DNA of 64,000 bases. Source: Sclerodactyla briareus (taxonomy: Eukaryota; Echinodermata; Holothuroidea; Dendrochirotida; Sclerodactylidae). The stretch is taken from positions 62,001 to 126,000 of the forward strand of contig JAODTK010003187.1 of assembly GCA_026419785.1 (NCBI GenBank), given 5' to 3'. Position numbers and translations under genes: made by a program. Of this stretch, positions 45,621-58,413 are shown piece by piece. A model generated the notes under the pieces. It ran no database searches and had not been told where the DNA came from. It saw nothing but the letters and a program-made list of their open reading frames with translations. The first letter of the stretch is position 1. Every line of letters starts with the position of its first letter.

Positions 45621-48480
45621 CCCCACATTAAGATACTTGGTAAAGAGAAACTCGATCCGAATATCCTGTTTAAAATTTCTGTATACCCCATGTGATGACT
45701 GTGTCATGGCAAGCATGCACATTTTTTTTACTTTTCCCGAACATGGGTGAATTTAGGATGATTCTTACCTTTTTAGAGTCATCCATAGGGTGTCCAGAAG
45801 AATGGTATTTGTCAGGTTTGAGTCATGAGGATTATTCCCCTCCTCCCAGTTATGTGAATCTCGGTTGTATCATGTCAATTCTGCTTGTCACAATGTGTCT
45901 TCACAAGATCGAATCCTGATCTGACAACCTCGAAAAATCATCTTTCCACTTTTCAGAATGCAGTAGGGATGTGTCTGCCAGCTTCCTCTCACACCAGTCC
46001 GACCCGACTCTAACATGGACGTCATCTCTTTGAAGAGCTGGACCTTGGCTGGGTATTTGGTTCCATTCCTTTGATGTACCAATTTAGTCTCTCAGCTTCC
46101 GACATGCATTCCCCTAAGGGCGGGTACATAGGAGTAGATATTCTCATGGCCGGTTACATGATCGTAGCACCATCTGCAGCCAGTAAACAATCCGGTACAC
46201 CTATTGTTTTTTCGCCTCTAGACCACAAGTTCCTGCTTATCCATCCACACATGACATGCCTTCCGTAGATCGTCAATCTAGATAATCCAATTCTGGGAAC
46301 TCCTGGCGTATGCTTCCAATGTCTGCCTCTTTGAACCTCTTCTCCAGACGTTTCCTCTCTTCTCTTCATATCGTGCGGGCATGCTCCCTCCCCTTCTGTC
46401 GTTTGATGACCTCTGCTCTGAAGTCCAGCTGCGATCACTTTTTTAAACCCGGTTCTCTGCAGCGTGCCCCCCAATTCACTGCTTCCTGGAGAATCCGCCC
46501 AACGGTCTTCTTCAGTTGATCTAAAGTGTGAGGTTACGGTTCTGGTTTCTTGCTGCGCGCATCCGGCAAAATAGATAGCACATAGTGGCATTCGAGGACT
46601 TGCCTTTACGAGTTGAACATTCCTATTGTCTCCTCGTTATCCCTGTTATGCGACCTGCTGACGCTGTCTCTCTCTTCAGCTTCTCTGTTTCACCAACTGA
46701 GATTACCCGCTGTACTGTCTCTCTGATACGGCAACACAAGATCCAGGCAGCTCTCCATCTGGAACCCCAAAGTGGTGGTCCAACCGCCTTGCGAGGCTGT
46801 TCATCAGCTTTGGGTCCGGTCCGCTGTATCTCATCATGGCCGAAGAGTCTACATTCACTGTGACCAATGCCTCTGGTTGCCCTCCCATCTTTTGGGCAGC
46901 TACCACACCTCTCACTACTTTGATGCACTCTACAATTTGTTGAATCTTGGGTTTCTTCTCAGATGTGTAGAATGCCCTCATCCATGGTGCAGTAAGGTGC
47001 TCTCCAAGCAAGGACCAGAACCTGTACTCTGTCTTTGCTCTTCGGCCGAGTTAGGTCATGAGGATGGACTCCTCAGCCTTTCCACAAGAAGTTCCCCTTT
47101 GTCAGCAGGTCTACGAATGCATCATAATGCTGCTAACCACTTGCCACTATGTGAACAGGATGTGAAGTCTGTTGAATTGCCTCCCCTCAATCCATATCTT
47201 TCCTGTCTTTCAAGTGTCCTAGTCAAAAATGTGAGTCAAGTTCTGAATTTCACCTGGGTTGTCTTGATTATTCAACTGATGGGCTCCAATATAATCTTGT
47301 GAACGCGAAATATGGGCTCTGGCCAAATCAGCGTCTACATGGTCTCCTGAAACCGATCGTAGAAAATCAGTTACTCTCAAGTGGTTTTTGAGCTCAGTCA
47401 TATCGTTTTGACAACACAGAGTAAATTGGCAGACGCAGTTAAACCTATACGGGTGCTAACATGTGCTAACATGCATGTTGAACTTAGTGATATTATACTA
47501 GGCTTAAGAGAAATAACGGGGATGGCACTTGTTGCAAGGTTATGGAATAAATATTGATCTCACTCAATCTCGAAGTACTTGAATTACAAAATCCCTCCTC
47601 GGCGAATCCAGTCGGAGACAAACAATTCACTGCGAAATTAAACCAATTCCACTCAAATTTACATTAGGTCACAGTGTAACTCCGGTCCCTTGGAAGTGGC
47701 TATGCCTACTGCTATGCTATATCGAGCGTTGTAAACATCTATGACCCCTCTATGAGACGATCCTTGTCCCTCAGTCCCTCTCAGTAACGAAGACAGACAA
47801 ACCCAACCCTCAGAAGCATTGCAGGAATTACAAAAAGTTCCCATCATTGAAATCGAATGCCCCATCGTGAAATCTAATGCCCCATTTTTCGGCGCCATGT
47901 TGTGTAGTTTTTCTCGATCGGCTACTGTCGAAACCGAGATCCATCAATTGTGAGTTCGCATGGATTGTTTGTTGACGGCATGTTGGTGCACTGTTCCCCT
48001 GTAAATATGGGCGGGTGCATAATGAGCCAATATGAGAAACTGAAAAATTCCTCATCAATTTGAGCCATTTTGCTATTTTCATGATTAAAAGTCATGAAAT
48101 TCACATATGGCAGTTATAATTTTGAAACCTTCACCTGCTCGCAAGAGAGACGGGTAGCCTTCCTTGGAAGTTTGCCATGCCACACAACACCTTATGTAAT
48201 GAATTGTTTGATCCATTTTCAGCAGGTTTGCCAGCCAATATTGGGGCACTAATTGAGGCAGTGTTGTGCCAACCTTTGCGATTTGGACACTTACCTCTTT
48301 GAAAATCTGCAGACTCACCAGAACTCACACATTGCCATCACATATTGTGTTCTTATTTCCCTCCAGCTTATCTGCCATGTAGGAATAGGTGCTGGTAGGC
48401 CTTGCCTCCCCTGAAATATTGGTAAATATCATCTTTAGTAGGGAAATAATTTATCTAAGGTTTGTCATCTTTAATGCTTA
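45620..48480 (-). mobile_element. Segmental array unit U4 with upstream block
   Basis: The most readable unit. Minus-strand modules: upstream block 47480-48480 (GELTIDGSRF; MNFMTFNHENSKMAQIDEEF); gag-like 47219-47401 (VDADLARAH, QDYIGAHQLNNQDNPGEIQN, LTHIF; consensus of units continues RTLKGQARLWIEG); middle module 46623-47011 (LGEHLTAPWMRAFYTSEKKP; VVRGVVAAQKMGGQPEALVT; VNVDSSAMMRYSGPDPK; SERQYSG; ETEKLKRE); Lys/Arg module 46154-46591; last exon 45765-46140 (WYIKG; LFKEMTSMLESGR; EDDFSE). From memory the LTAPWMxxFYTSAE, SERQYSxY...TEKL and MGMF-like sequence series resembles an uncharacterised ORF family scattered in many fish and marine invertebrate genomes. Its function is unknown to me. 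The gag-like label rests on the LKGQARLWIEG phrase, which recalls Ty3-type gag. Confidence 0.65.
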
Positions 48481-48559
48481 CATTAAGTACCACAAAAAGA
48501 ACTATGATGCATAGTGGTGATTCTATGCCTATATGCCCCATCTTATCTACTACTAATTA

Positions 48560-49266
48560 TGAATTTCGTGGAACTCCTGCATTCACCCGTCCTTAAACCG
48601 GGTCCAGGCCCCCTCTTTAGTTTTACGCCGGTTCCTCTGCAGCGTGCCCCCCACTTCACTTCTTTCTGATAACCTCCTTCCAACGGTCTTCTTCAAGGTT
48701 ATCTAGTGTAGGCTACTGTTCTGTTCGCGACATCCATGACTGGTCCCAGTGCTTTGACCGCCTTCTGCTCGCAGGATGAGAGATTTTGCCTCGGCCTCGT
48801 ATTTGTTGCTGGCTGTCCGCCAGCTCCATCCGCAGCCTTCTATTGGAGTCCAGCAGTCGATCCTGTTCTATGGGATCCATGACGGAACAGGCAGTATTGG
48901 CAGCATCTCGCAGCTGAGTGCCTAACCTGTCATGGCTGTATACAATGCTGTTGATCCGCAGTTCAGACCCATGGTTCCAAGTTGAATGACGCTTGTGACA
49001 TTAGAGATTTCCTCCTTGTTGGTGGACCAGGTCACTCCTCTCCCGTGAGCGGGCGTGACTCTTTTACGACCAAGTCCCACATATTTGTGGTTAGCCTCCT
49101 TCCAGTGGACATCAGGAAGTCCACTCTCTAAGAAGTGAATCCTGCTATTCAAAATGCAGAGGTGGGCATTACTGAATTCTCCGAACAAATTATCATCAAT
49201 CCAACTTGCAAACACGAAAATCGGTGAAGATTTGACCAAATGACGATTATTCCTCTCCCAAAACAA
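48560..49266 (-). pseudogene. Array-edge unit: N-terminal domain joined to the Lys/Arg module
   Basis: The clean 114-codon frame at 48922-49266 reads WIDDNLFGEFSNAHLCILNS, RIHFLESGLPDVHWKEANHK, YVGLGRKRVTPAHGRGVTWS and TNKEEISNVTSVIQLGTMGL. It continues after a stop in another frame as LRDAANTACSVMD, then EQDRLLDSNRRLRMELADSQ, a heptad-like helix. Near 48735 it runs directly into the DNA of the array's Lys/Arg module (CAACGGTCTTCTTCAAGGTTATCTAGTG, GCGTGCCCCCCACTTCACTTC), stopping near 48600. This domain is absent from units U1-U4, so either it is the true 5' end of the repeated gene kept only once, or a different gene captured at the array edge. Family not named. Confidence 0.5.
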
Positions 49267-49269
49267 TCA

Positions 49270-50450
49270 CAGAACGTTTTGAAGCATTGGCATTATCTTC
49301 GTCATACTCCCTCCCCACAGTACAGTCACTGAATGTATGCTTCGTATATTGAATCCATGAACGTGTTACACGTGGTCATAAGCTATTGAAAGCAACACGT
49401 ATGTATCATGAATTTGGCCTTGCTTCGAAAATGTAAGGAATTGCTTATTTTGTGGTTACGAATTCAGCAATATTTCAACAGCTTTTCCCAAACATTCATG
49501 TTCTCATGTGTAGTGTGCATTGCGCGCTCGTGGTACTCTACATGTATAGCATGCACTTGTACTACTGGACCTTACGCACGACGTTTCTCATAACTGTTGC
49601 AGCCGCATGCTAGCACTATGCGCTGCCCATGCACACACGTACATAGACACTCGACTCGAGAGCGAGACACTCAAACTTACTTTCGAAAACTGGATAGACT
49701 TTCATTCACAATTTCTGAACATGGAGCCAGCTTTTGTCGAAGGCGAATAAGCAAAGAAACCTAGATTTCCTCAAGAGTGTATCCATGCAAAACATGGTTT
49801 GCACATTTCCATTGCTCATACCCCATTACTAGCCAAGTCCACTACAATGCTGGTGAAGGGGGAAGAGGCAGGCAGATGGACATTCTTCAAGCACTGAATT
49901 TTCACTCCTTGCAGATCACTAAATGCTGGAGAAGATGGAGTGTCGTATTGTGCCTTGAGGACTTCCGTTTTTTTTGGCGCCTTACTTTGAGCGCTTCTTT
50001 ACCGATTCTTCCCCATTTGGCATATCAACTGAGGATGAGGATCCACAATGCCTCCCACTGTAGCCAAGCACTCTGCACTCTCCTCCTCCGATCCCTCCTT
50101 CCTTAAATGAAATGAAATAAAAATGCTTGAAGCTGAAATTGCAGTTTACTGTTGAGTGTGCAAGGCTACTATGCCCAAAAAATTTTTGTTTTTTTGACTG
50201 AAAGTAGAACAATCCACCAAGTTCGTGAAAAATCTCACAAACATTGTAAAACACAAGGCGATCACCCAGTGTCTCGCCTGTTTTTCGTGATCATGGTTTG
50301 TGCTATCAGTCACCCATGCAAATACCCAAATGCAAATAGGAGCTTGCCTTCAAGATTTTGGAAGCAGCTTTTATATTGCAGATGATATGACCAAGTTTGG
50401 AAATTTGCATAAGTCATGCAAATTGGACAATTCATGGCGTGTGCTGATGT
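49270..50450. other. Unassigned sequence
   Basis: Two overlapping frames at 49777-50106 (plus) and 49982-50254 (minus) are uncertain and unsupported. No recognised gene. Confidence 0.4.
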
Positions 50451-51110
50451 AGAACAAGTTCACATGACCACAATTACCTTATTTGTCCATTCTAATGTTA
50501 TTCACAGTGAAATCCAATTAACTTCATCACAATTTCATCAATTAATGCTAATTAGAATATTAATTAGCATACTTTGTGCCAAGAATCTAATCAGTTTGTT
50601 GTAACTCCATTGTGCAACTTCTCGGGAATGATGTTAGTCCAGATTTCGCAGAGTTTTTTGCAAATCTGATTACTTGTAAATTTTTGTCATAAATTAATGC
50701 AATTATACTAATGACCGGACCTCCAATCCACTGTTAAACTTCTTTGGACTGATGTTAGTCCATAAGTTTTCGTGGAACTCCGTAAAGTTGAAAATTTTTG
50801 CAGAAATTCTGCTAATTAGACTACTTAAATTAGCATAAATTCGTGCCAAAAATCTATCATTTTTTCTGTCATTGCCATACTGCTTCACTATGCTAACTAC
50901 TCGCCATAGCCCCTTCGGTTTGTGGCCGCATCTCGCTAACACTAAAACAATAAATAAAATAAATTTGGCTAATTAAGCAACTTAATCAATGATTTTTTTG
51001 TGCCCCAATTCTAATCAGGTTGTTCCTACCAAGTCCGATGCCTCCTGCAAATTTCAAACCAATCGGCCATACCGGGCGAGAGATATCCTGCTAAACGATA
51101 ACGCGGGACA
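50451..51110. repeat. AT-rich dispersed repeat with internal ~130-150-bp echoes
   Basis: TTTGTGCCAAGAATCTAATCAGTTTGTTGTAACTCC...GGAATGATGTTAGTCCAG (50573-50645), TGGACTGATGTTAGTCCATAAG...GCTAATTAGACTAC (50745-50825) and CGTGCCAAAAATCTATCA (50831) repeat the same theme. A further related piece is GTGCCCCAATTCTAATCAGGTTGTTCCTACC near 51000. No coding frame. Confidence 0.55.
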
Positions 51111-54100
51111 CACCACATACCCCAAACACACGACAAAGTGATCGCTAAGTCTCTTCCTGAACTTGTTCGGCGAGTACAAAAACATAGGTTGTGCTTTTAG
51201 GCTAATAGGCTAACTAATATGCAACTTAATCACAGAAAAAATTGGACCTTCAGTGATCTGCAACATTGAATACAATAATCGGGTGGACTGATAGTAGGCT
51301 GGTCCTTCCTTACAATTCCGGAAAATCAACGGTTTGAAAAATTGTAATTATTAATCAGAATGTGAATTAGCCTAACTCTTATATGCAAATTTATCAAACA
51401 CAAATTGACTTTCAAGATGTCGGCTCACATTCACAACTACAGATAACTACACGGGGTCGAAATATTAGCCCCACATATACTAGTTCACTTAAAAAACTGG
51501 GCAAAGTTTAACACTCAAATCACACAAAATTAGCGCACCCAATCAAACAGCATATTAGCAGGCTGGAAATCTAATGGTTCCGTATACTCCTCATAGTGGT
51601 CCTACACACAACTGCATCACCCATGCACATGCGATGACTAAGACGTGTTAGGGCTTAAGGGGTGGGATAGTCCCCCAATTCTGTGACTATTTTTTTGAAA
51701 ATCCCAACCCCAAAAAATATTTCTACTAGGAGGGCAATTCCCTCCCAGTTTTGATTTCCCTCTCATATCTCAGCTCAAATCACATAATTGCTCCTTTGAA
51801 TCCCTCTTGGATTTTGAAAGCCCTCTCATTAACAAACCTAGGAGGGCATTCCCTCCCAGATTTAAATCCTTAGCGTCTAACAACTATCGTGTACACAAGT
51901 CTTTTGTGCTAGAATTCTCTGTACTAATTTATATGCGAATTAGTACAATACAACACCGCAGAAAGCGAAAATAGCTCTGTCAAGATCTTAACTGTTATCA
52001 CCTACACACCAAATTTCAGCATCACAGCTGTTACGGTTTAGGCACATCCCTTGCATTATACGGGCGGACATACAGACAAACGACCTAGTGGATCTCTAGA
52101 CATCACACTACCCATCGAAAAAATAACAAAGTCAGAGACAGAACCAAAAATCCCATGTGAAGTCAGGCAACACACAGCCACCTCAGAGTCCAAACAAGCA
52201 TTGTCAGAGTAGCAAAACTGCATTCATTCCACTAGAATCAAGAATTTCGGTTCATGGGTATTCTGTTTTCTAATCCTTATTTGAATCAATTTCAATGCCA
52301 TCCGTGTCCCTTGATATAGTCCATACCACCCGACCAGGTAACTTTATCAATGGAATCCGCATGGATTTTTGTTGTCTATTGGAACCAAGGTTTACATCAG
52401 TGTAGGTTATAAGTACGATAGGCACCGGGATTTTGCGCGATTTTGAATGGCAAAAAAGTACTTCCCCCTGCACTAACTGCCCCTAAATTTACGAATCTAG
52501 CAGGCCTGGTAATCCTGGTGTAGACTATTACCACGTGTCCCTACGTAAATCACAGCAAAATTTCGAAATCGTCGATCGCTCTATGTTTCACAGTCTTATC
52601 ACAGTGTCAATGGCCAAATCCCCATTGACGTTACTGTGTGTGGGGCGCGAGATACGTCAAGCTGGAAGTATGCAATAACTATGTACACATACGTACCGTA
52701 CATTGGCGATAGGCCTATGTTATAAGTAAGCCATGTGCATGTACGTGAATTTGCGACACAGTGAATTTTCCATAATGATGCTGAAATACATCGGTTTTTT
52801 TTTTGGGAAAATTAATAATTCTCACGTTACCATAGTATTTGAGGAGATTCTATGATCTAAATTACATTTCGGGGGCGATCAAGGCCCATTTTTTTTGAAG
52901 AAAAAAAGAATCACCCCCCGTAATATGATGTCCCGTGCTCTTTCCGCCCCCTGTTTTTTCTAGCCCTGGAGTAAGTTCGAACAACTATCCGTGTAACAGT
53001 CTTACTATCCTTGTTCCTACATCGCTGCTCGTGTTTTCCCATTATTATCGTACAATTTAGGCGTCGAATTACATACGTAACATAACAACTCAACCATTGC
53101 GCATGTTGATGATTTTTATTCATTTTCGCGCATTTGTTGCAAAAATGGGCCACCGCATTTTGCCCATTCAAATCGCTCACAATCCAGGTGCCTAGAATAT
53201 CTAACACATAACGTAACATCAGGGCGGCAAAGCCACGCGGATTTTATTGCTTCACAATCCTACCGCACACCTGTCTAATTGTAAAAACTGCTCTTTCATC
53301 CATCTTCCGTAATTTTGTAACAAGCATTGGTTAGAATCCTAAGAACGGTTAAAACATTGAGAATTTGAGCATTGATGTTTTAGGATTTAAAAGGTCTAAG
53401 AGTTCAATCATAATACTCACGTCTTGGTTAAATCTTCAACATCAAACGTCTTTAGCTTAACATCATGAGTGTTCAAATAAGGGCTTAAATTAAGCGGTGC
53501 TCGGTGCTATTTTAGCACCCGAAACCTCTAAAGTAGCCCCAAATTGCAGTGAAGTGTGTGGAAAAAGGTTAAGGGGCTACTTCTCCCTGAAAGTACACCG
53601 AAATGAAAGTAGTTTAATAACCCTGGTTCAACTCCTGAACATGGTTCGACTCCTTCACTCTTGGTTAACATGGAAGTATCCAATTCAAACCGAGTCGAGT
53701 ATTCAAAATTCTGAAGAGCTAGTAACAAAATTTGAAACACAACTTGTTCAAATTTTGTAACAACGTATTCTGATCCGATCCTGAACAAGGGGTGTTGCGA
53801 AACTTAGCACAGACGTGCGTCGGATTACTCGGGTAGCATGAACGTGACGTGTCAAAAAAGGGTGTTCAGATCAAAACGTTCAAAATAGTGATAGGATCAT
53901 CACATGAGGTGCTGGGCATTTGAAAGGAGAAAAGGTGCTGAATAGTAAATAATTTTATCACTTGTGCTCGACCGCGGATTCAATGCTCGATTTGATACTC
54001 AAATTGAGTTCATGCCACTAAACTGTGTGTATAAGCTTGAATGATTACGGAGAAATCCCGGAAATATTGTAAAATAACCTCGGCAGGGATCGCAGACTCA

Positions 54101-54500
54101 AAAAATCGAGTCCCCGCCCCCGCCCGCCTCGTGGAAACAGCTCGATTGAAAGTACGTTCAAGCATTTCCTGTAAACGCCCCAGTGCCCTCCCCCACGTGT
54201 AAACCCAATGCGTTATTCTAGTTCGGTCCTTCCTGTATGTATTTCATCTTAATGCTGTCCCAACACATCAGAAAAGGCCATTGTCTTAATATCAGGCAGA
54301 ATAGCATACCATAACTTAGGGTCAGCTACTGTGCGTAAATGACCAGTTCCGGTGCGTATAACAACTTGCATCCTCACTTTCTCTATGTGCACCATTTAGC
54401 GTATTTAATGACAGTTCCCTTTTTATCAGCCGAGTTGTCTTTTAGTGTCTTGTTTCCGCAGAGCATAGTGAATAATTGCTTTCCTCTCTCCCGCCCCACA
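51111..54500. other. Unassigned AT-rich sequence with a small palindromic repeat
   Basis: TAGGAGGGCAATTCCCTCCCAG at 51727 and TAGGAGGGCATTCCCTCCCAG at 51840 are near-identical short inverted motifs about 113 bp apart. Related GGAATTCCCTCC and GGGATTTTGAAATCAAGGG occur at 17.8 and 18.1 kb. Nothing else can be assigned. Confidence 0.5.
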
Positions 54501-54521
54501 CAATTTGTCTATTCCCCAGGA

Positions 54522-54583
54522 CGCCGTGAAGGAATTTTTGTAACTCTGTGGAGGACAAAGAAGATCACTGAAGCCAATGGTTT
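54522..54583 (+). CDS. Weak candidate exon
   Basis: A pyrimidine-rich acceptor (CCCGCCCCACACAATTTGTCTATTCCCCAG, ending at 54521) precedes GACGCCGTGAAGGAATTTTTGTAA. One phase gives a short terminal exon DAVKEFL-stop; another stays open as RREGIFVTLWRTKKITEANG to a GTAAAT donor at 54584. Neither choice is supported by neighbouring exons or by a recognised protein. Confidence 0.2.
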
Positions 54584-54599
54584 GGTAAATATGTTCATA

Positions 54600-56510
54600 T
54601 TACTATGGGAAGTCCCTCCATAGAAACAATGGTAATCATTGCGTGCAGAAGAAGATTAATGGTTTCAACTGTATGGACATGTTTTGTGTTTTAAGATGTA
54701 GATTAGGATTCAGGCACAATCAATAACCTCAGGGTTGCAAAGAATCATGAAGTGGAATTATTTGATTCAAAATCATTTTTTTTTAAATCAGATTTTTTTC
54801 GTTTCAATTACCCATGATCGGAATTTAATTTATCTCAAACTGTTTACCTACATTCGTCAGCAACACTTACACCCACCTATTACCTCCATCAGACACACAT
54901 TGATGTTTCAGGACAATTAAGGGGAAGTCATGCGTCTTGTATACATTTACAACTAGCCCTTCATTAAACCCCACTAATGGACCATTTCCCATAGGGTACA
55001 CAAAATTCCTTTTGATTGAACACCACTTGTTTGTCCTGATCTAACCCACATGTGGAAAAGGGACTTAAACATCAACCAACCCAACCACACTTTTTGTAAC
55101 CCAGGAGCTTACTTCCATCCATAGTTTGTGCAATCTCTGTCTATAACACAGGAAGTTTTTATTCCATTCCTAATACCACCCCAGTCAGAGTTGACTGGAG
55201 GGATTAAGCACTTATAAATTCCTGAGTTGTTTTTTATCGGAATGGAGTCCACAAAGGAGTGTGCAGGTCCTAGACACTAGGCTGATATCAGTGCCACTGC
55301 ACAGTACCCAGTTCATCAGTATTCAAGCTCACAATGCTTCCTCAAGTTTCTATCATATCTGTCACCATTATTGGCAGTGAGTGCACTAACTTTGAAAATT
55401 TGCAACAAAAAAGAGCAAATCAATATTTTTCTGATCTGAATTAACAATCAGCGAGGGTCCAGTTACTTTCTGCGGTACTGTACTATTTACTAGCTCTAGC
55501 TATACCACGTCACAATCACAATACCCGCGTGCTCACACTCCGCGATCCCTCATGGGCTTAGCCTGGCTTATAAGTGATCGATTATGAAATCACCTAATAA
55601 ATCAGCAAGTTACGATCGTGATTATTTTGTCCACAAATTTCAGATAAACCAACAGTTCCATTAGACCAACTGCAACACTGCATTTGACAATGGAATACAA
55701 ACAGAACTGCTGCGGCTTGTATCAATTTTTAAATCCCTCGAGTACTGGCCAGGTACGTCCCGTACTGTAATGATTACAAAGGATAGACCTACAAATTCAG
55801 GCCATAGTCCTATGACACCAGTCAAAGCATTGACTCGTTTGTGCCAGTGTGTGTGGCACACCAAGGAGGATGGCCATCAAGGTAATACTGAGACCATTTT
55901 TCTAGCCAGTGAAAATACATGCAAGTATAATGGGATAGAGCACAGCCGGCGTAATCATAGGATAAGGCACCGTAAATCGGGGACAGACCACATGAACTAC
56001 ATTCAGGGTGTAGGGCGGAGTTACATAATTTCAAAGTTTAGGTCATGTAGATTGCGCAATACGAAAGAGCATCCCAGCATGCAATATAATCAAAGTCAAA
56101 CCAGTACAATCAGCAAATTATTCTCTGTTTCCCTTGAAATTTATACATTGATTTAACCTTGCAAATTAATTGTCAGTGGAAGGGAATAAGTTATGATTGT
56201 TCCTAAGTACCGGTAGTCGATTTCCTGTTAGAGAAACAACATCAACTTTTGTGCAACATTGTTTTTTCAACACAATCAAAATAAAAGAATACATAGGAAA
56301 TTATTGATGTTGTGCTACTGCGACGACACAGGGTATTGCGCAATCGGTGTAAGAGACAAACTTCAGAAGTCAATAACTATGTGTAGGAACATCGTACAGA
56401 TGTGGGGTTTGGACCTTTTGATTCAGTTTTCCAATCTCTTTAAAGCCTGTTTATGTTTAGCCTTTCCAAACCCTTTAACATTTACATTTATACACCTATA
56501 AATGATGGGT
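54600..56510. other. Unassigned sequence
   Basis: No supported gene, RNA or repeat. The longest frame (55770-56156) has no recognisable features. Confidence 0.4.
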
Positions 56511-56514
56511 AAAA

Positions 56515-56910
56515 ACTTAAAAAAGCGTTGCTTAGCGGCAGAGTGCCCGCCTTGCATACAAGAGGTCCGGGTTCGCTTCCCTCCCGAATCACCAAATATT
56601 GATTTATCGCTCCTCTCCTTCCTCATGCGGAAAAGTGCTGCATTTGGAAGCTGCACGGTCGGATGGCGGTCCCGGGAGCAGGGAGAACCACGCCTGTCTT
56701 GTTACCAGTCTGGGCACTATTCGAAAAGAGAAGGCGAGCATTTGCCGTTGTCCATCCACGATCACACTGAAGATCAGTGGGTTGTCTACGTTGTAGACCT
56801 CCATCGAATGCCCTATATGAGGGCGCATTGGAGTATACATAACATAACTTGTTCAGCAAAGGGGCCAATCTCACTCGAGGCCCAATGTACAAAAAATAAT
56901 TTAAATAAAA
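56515..56910 (+). mobile_element. tRNA-derived SINE
   Basis: Starts with a tRNA-like head: TTAGCGGCAGAGTGCCCG (A-box region), TTGCATACAAG (anticodon-stem-like, TGC in the loop), then GAGGTCCGGGTTCGCTTCCCTC (B-box GGTTCG). The head resembles an Ala-type tRNA but the acceptor arms do not pair, so it is not a working tRNA. The ~300-bp body is unrelated to tRNA and ends in an A-rich tail, AAAAAATAATTTAAATAAAAG (to about 56910), typical of reverse-transcribed SINEs mobilised by a partner LINE. The body includes CTATATGAGGGCGCATTGG. Three overlapping open frames here are incidental. Confidence 0.65.
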
Positions 56911-58413
56911 GAGACTAATTCAGAGAAGACTTCATCACATGGAATACGATCAACACACATCAAAATATAAAAACCATGGAACATATCATAAACATGTCAC
57001 GATAATGAAAAAGTATGGACATTTAGACTCTGCAGTCTGCATAACTTAAATAGATCAAAGCATTATAACTTGATCATAAACTTGAAGCATTTAAAAGTTG
57101 CTCAGCGATGTGGCCTCTCTGTAGTTTTTGGGTAGTTGATTTCCAGTCTCTACAGCAGTGTAACTTTATGAAATATTCTTATGCTATTTCTTTTTTCCTG
57201 AGAGTACAGCCCGGCGTAGTCATCTGGAAAAAGAGGGAAATAGCCAACTCAATCGGGAATGGACACAGTGAGCGACCTTAATAATATTCAGGGTGCATGG
57301 CAAGGAATAACAACATAAAGTAGGCTAGTAGTAGTATAATGGGATAGCCAGCCTGGAAAATATGTAGGCCTTGGCCCTATGTTACGCTAAAGTCAAAGAT
57401 CTTCGGCGTGGTCCATGTGGAGCATGGACAGTTTTGAAACCTCTCTGGCGTACTTTGGTCTTCAATGTTTTTTATATTGCATTGAAACCATATTTCGGCG
57501 TGGCGTAATGTGTTTTTCCAGAAATATTGGCGTAAATATTTGGCGCAGCCCAGGCAACTTCCAGAGTGAGGCTAGAGCACGCCACATAATAAATGAATGA
57601 CGAGATAGCCTAATAACGGCTCCGTAATAATCGGAAACAGGGCACAGTGAGCTAACGTTCATGTAGGCCTAGGCGACAGTATCATTCTGTAGTGTAAAAC
57701 TAAAGTCAGCTGTTGGAAGCCATGTAGGCCTAGGCTATGCCTAGGCTAGTCGCTGACTCCTACTGTGTAATGCTAGGGCAAGGGGAGTAGGGGACCCTAC
57801 ACATGGTTTATGGAGAGAGAGACAAAGAAAAGTACACGATCAGTGACTAGGCCTTGGCTAGTCTTTGTTTGTAAAATACAAGTACCGTTACCGAATCGCA
57901 TTTTATCATCGCCATCGATGACCAAAAACGGTAACGTACGTGACAGTCGGCTCAGATCAGTCTGTCAATGTTTCCAATATAACACGATACGAAAAAGACT
58001 CAAAAGAGTGGTTGTGCTGAAATGGACAGCGCCGATCACAGGACCCCGCACGACGCTATGCATGAAGAGTGACTGGTGCCGCGCGCGTACGTACGTACAC
58101 GTGTGCAGTAGTCGATTGTGTACGGAGAGCTAGCTAGCTAGCCGCTACAGTCCAGCCGTAACAAGCCACAGCGGACAGGACCGACTTATCACATACTGTT
58201 CCGCACCATAGGGCCAGGCTAATGGGCTGCACGTGCCCCACAGCACTGTGGAGCTGGCCGGCCGGAGCCTGAGAATTTTGGCGCGACAAATACCAAGGGG
58301 AGGGAAGGTGTGAACGCAACACTCTGTGTGATTTTCTGATTTTAGTACTTTCGTTTGTAGTTCACCTTCGAAGAAGAAGACATACAAATAGGTTCGACCT
58401 CCTCCGGAAAGGG
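56911..58413. other. Unassigned sequence with palindromic words
   Basis: TGTAGGCCTAGGCG (57663) and TGTAGGCCTAGGCTATGCCTAGGCTAG (57722) are stacked TAGGCCTA/CCTAGG palindromes. TACGTACGTACACGTGTGC (58088) and GAGCTAGCTAGCTAGC (58127) are alternating palindromic tracts. No gene supported. Confidence 0.5.

Noticed and set aside
56529..56600. Functional tRNA gene
   Set aside because: A- and B-box sequences are present, but the acceptor stem does not pair and a non-tRNA body with an A-rich tail follows, so it is a SINE head.
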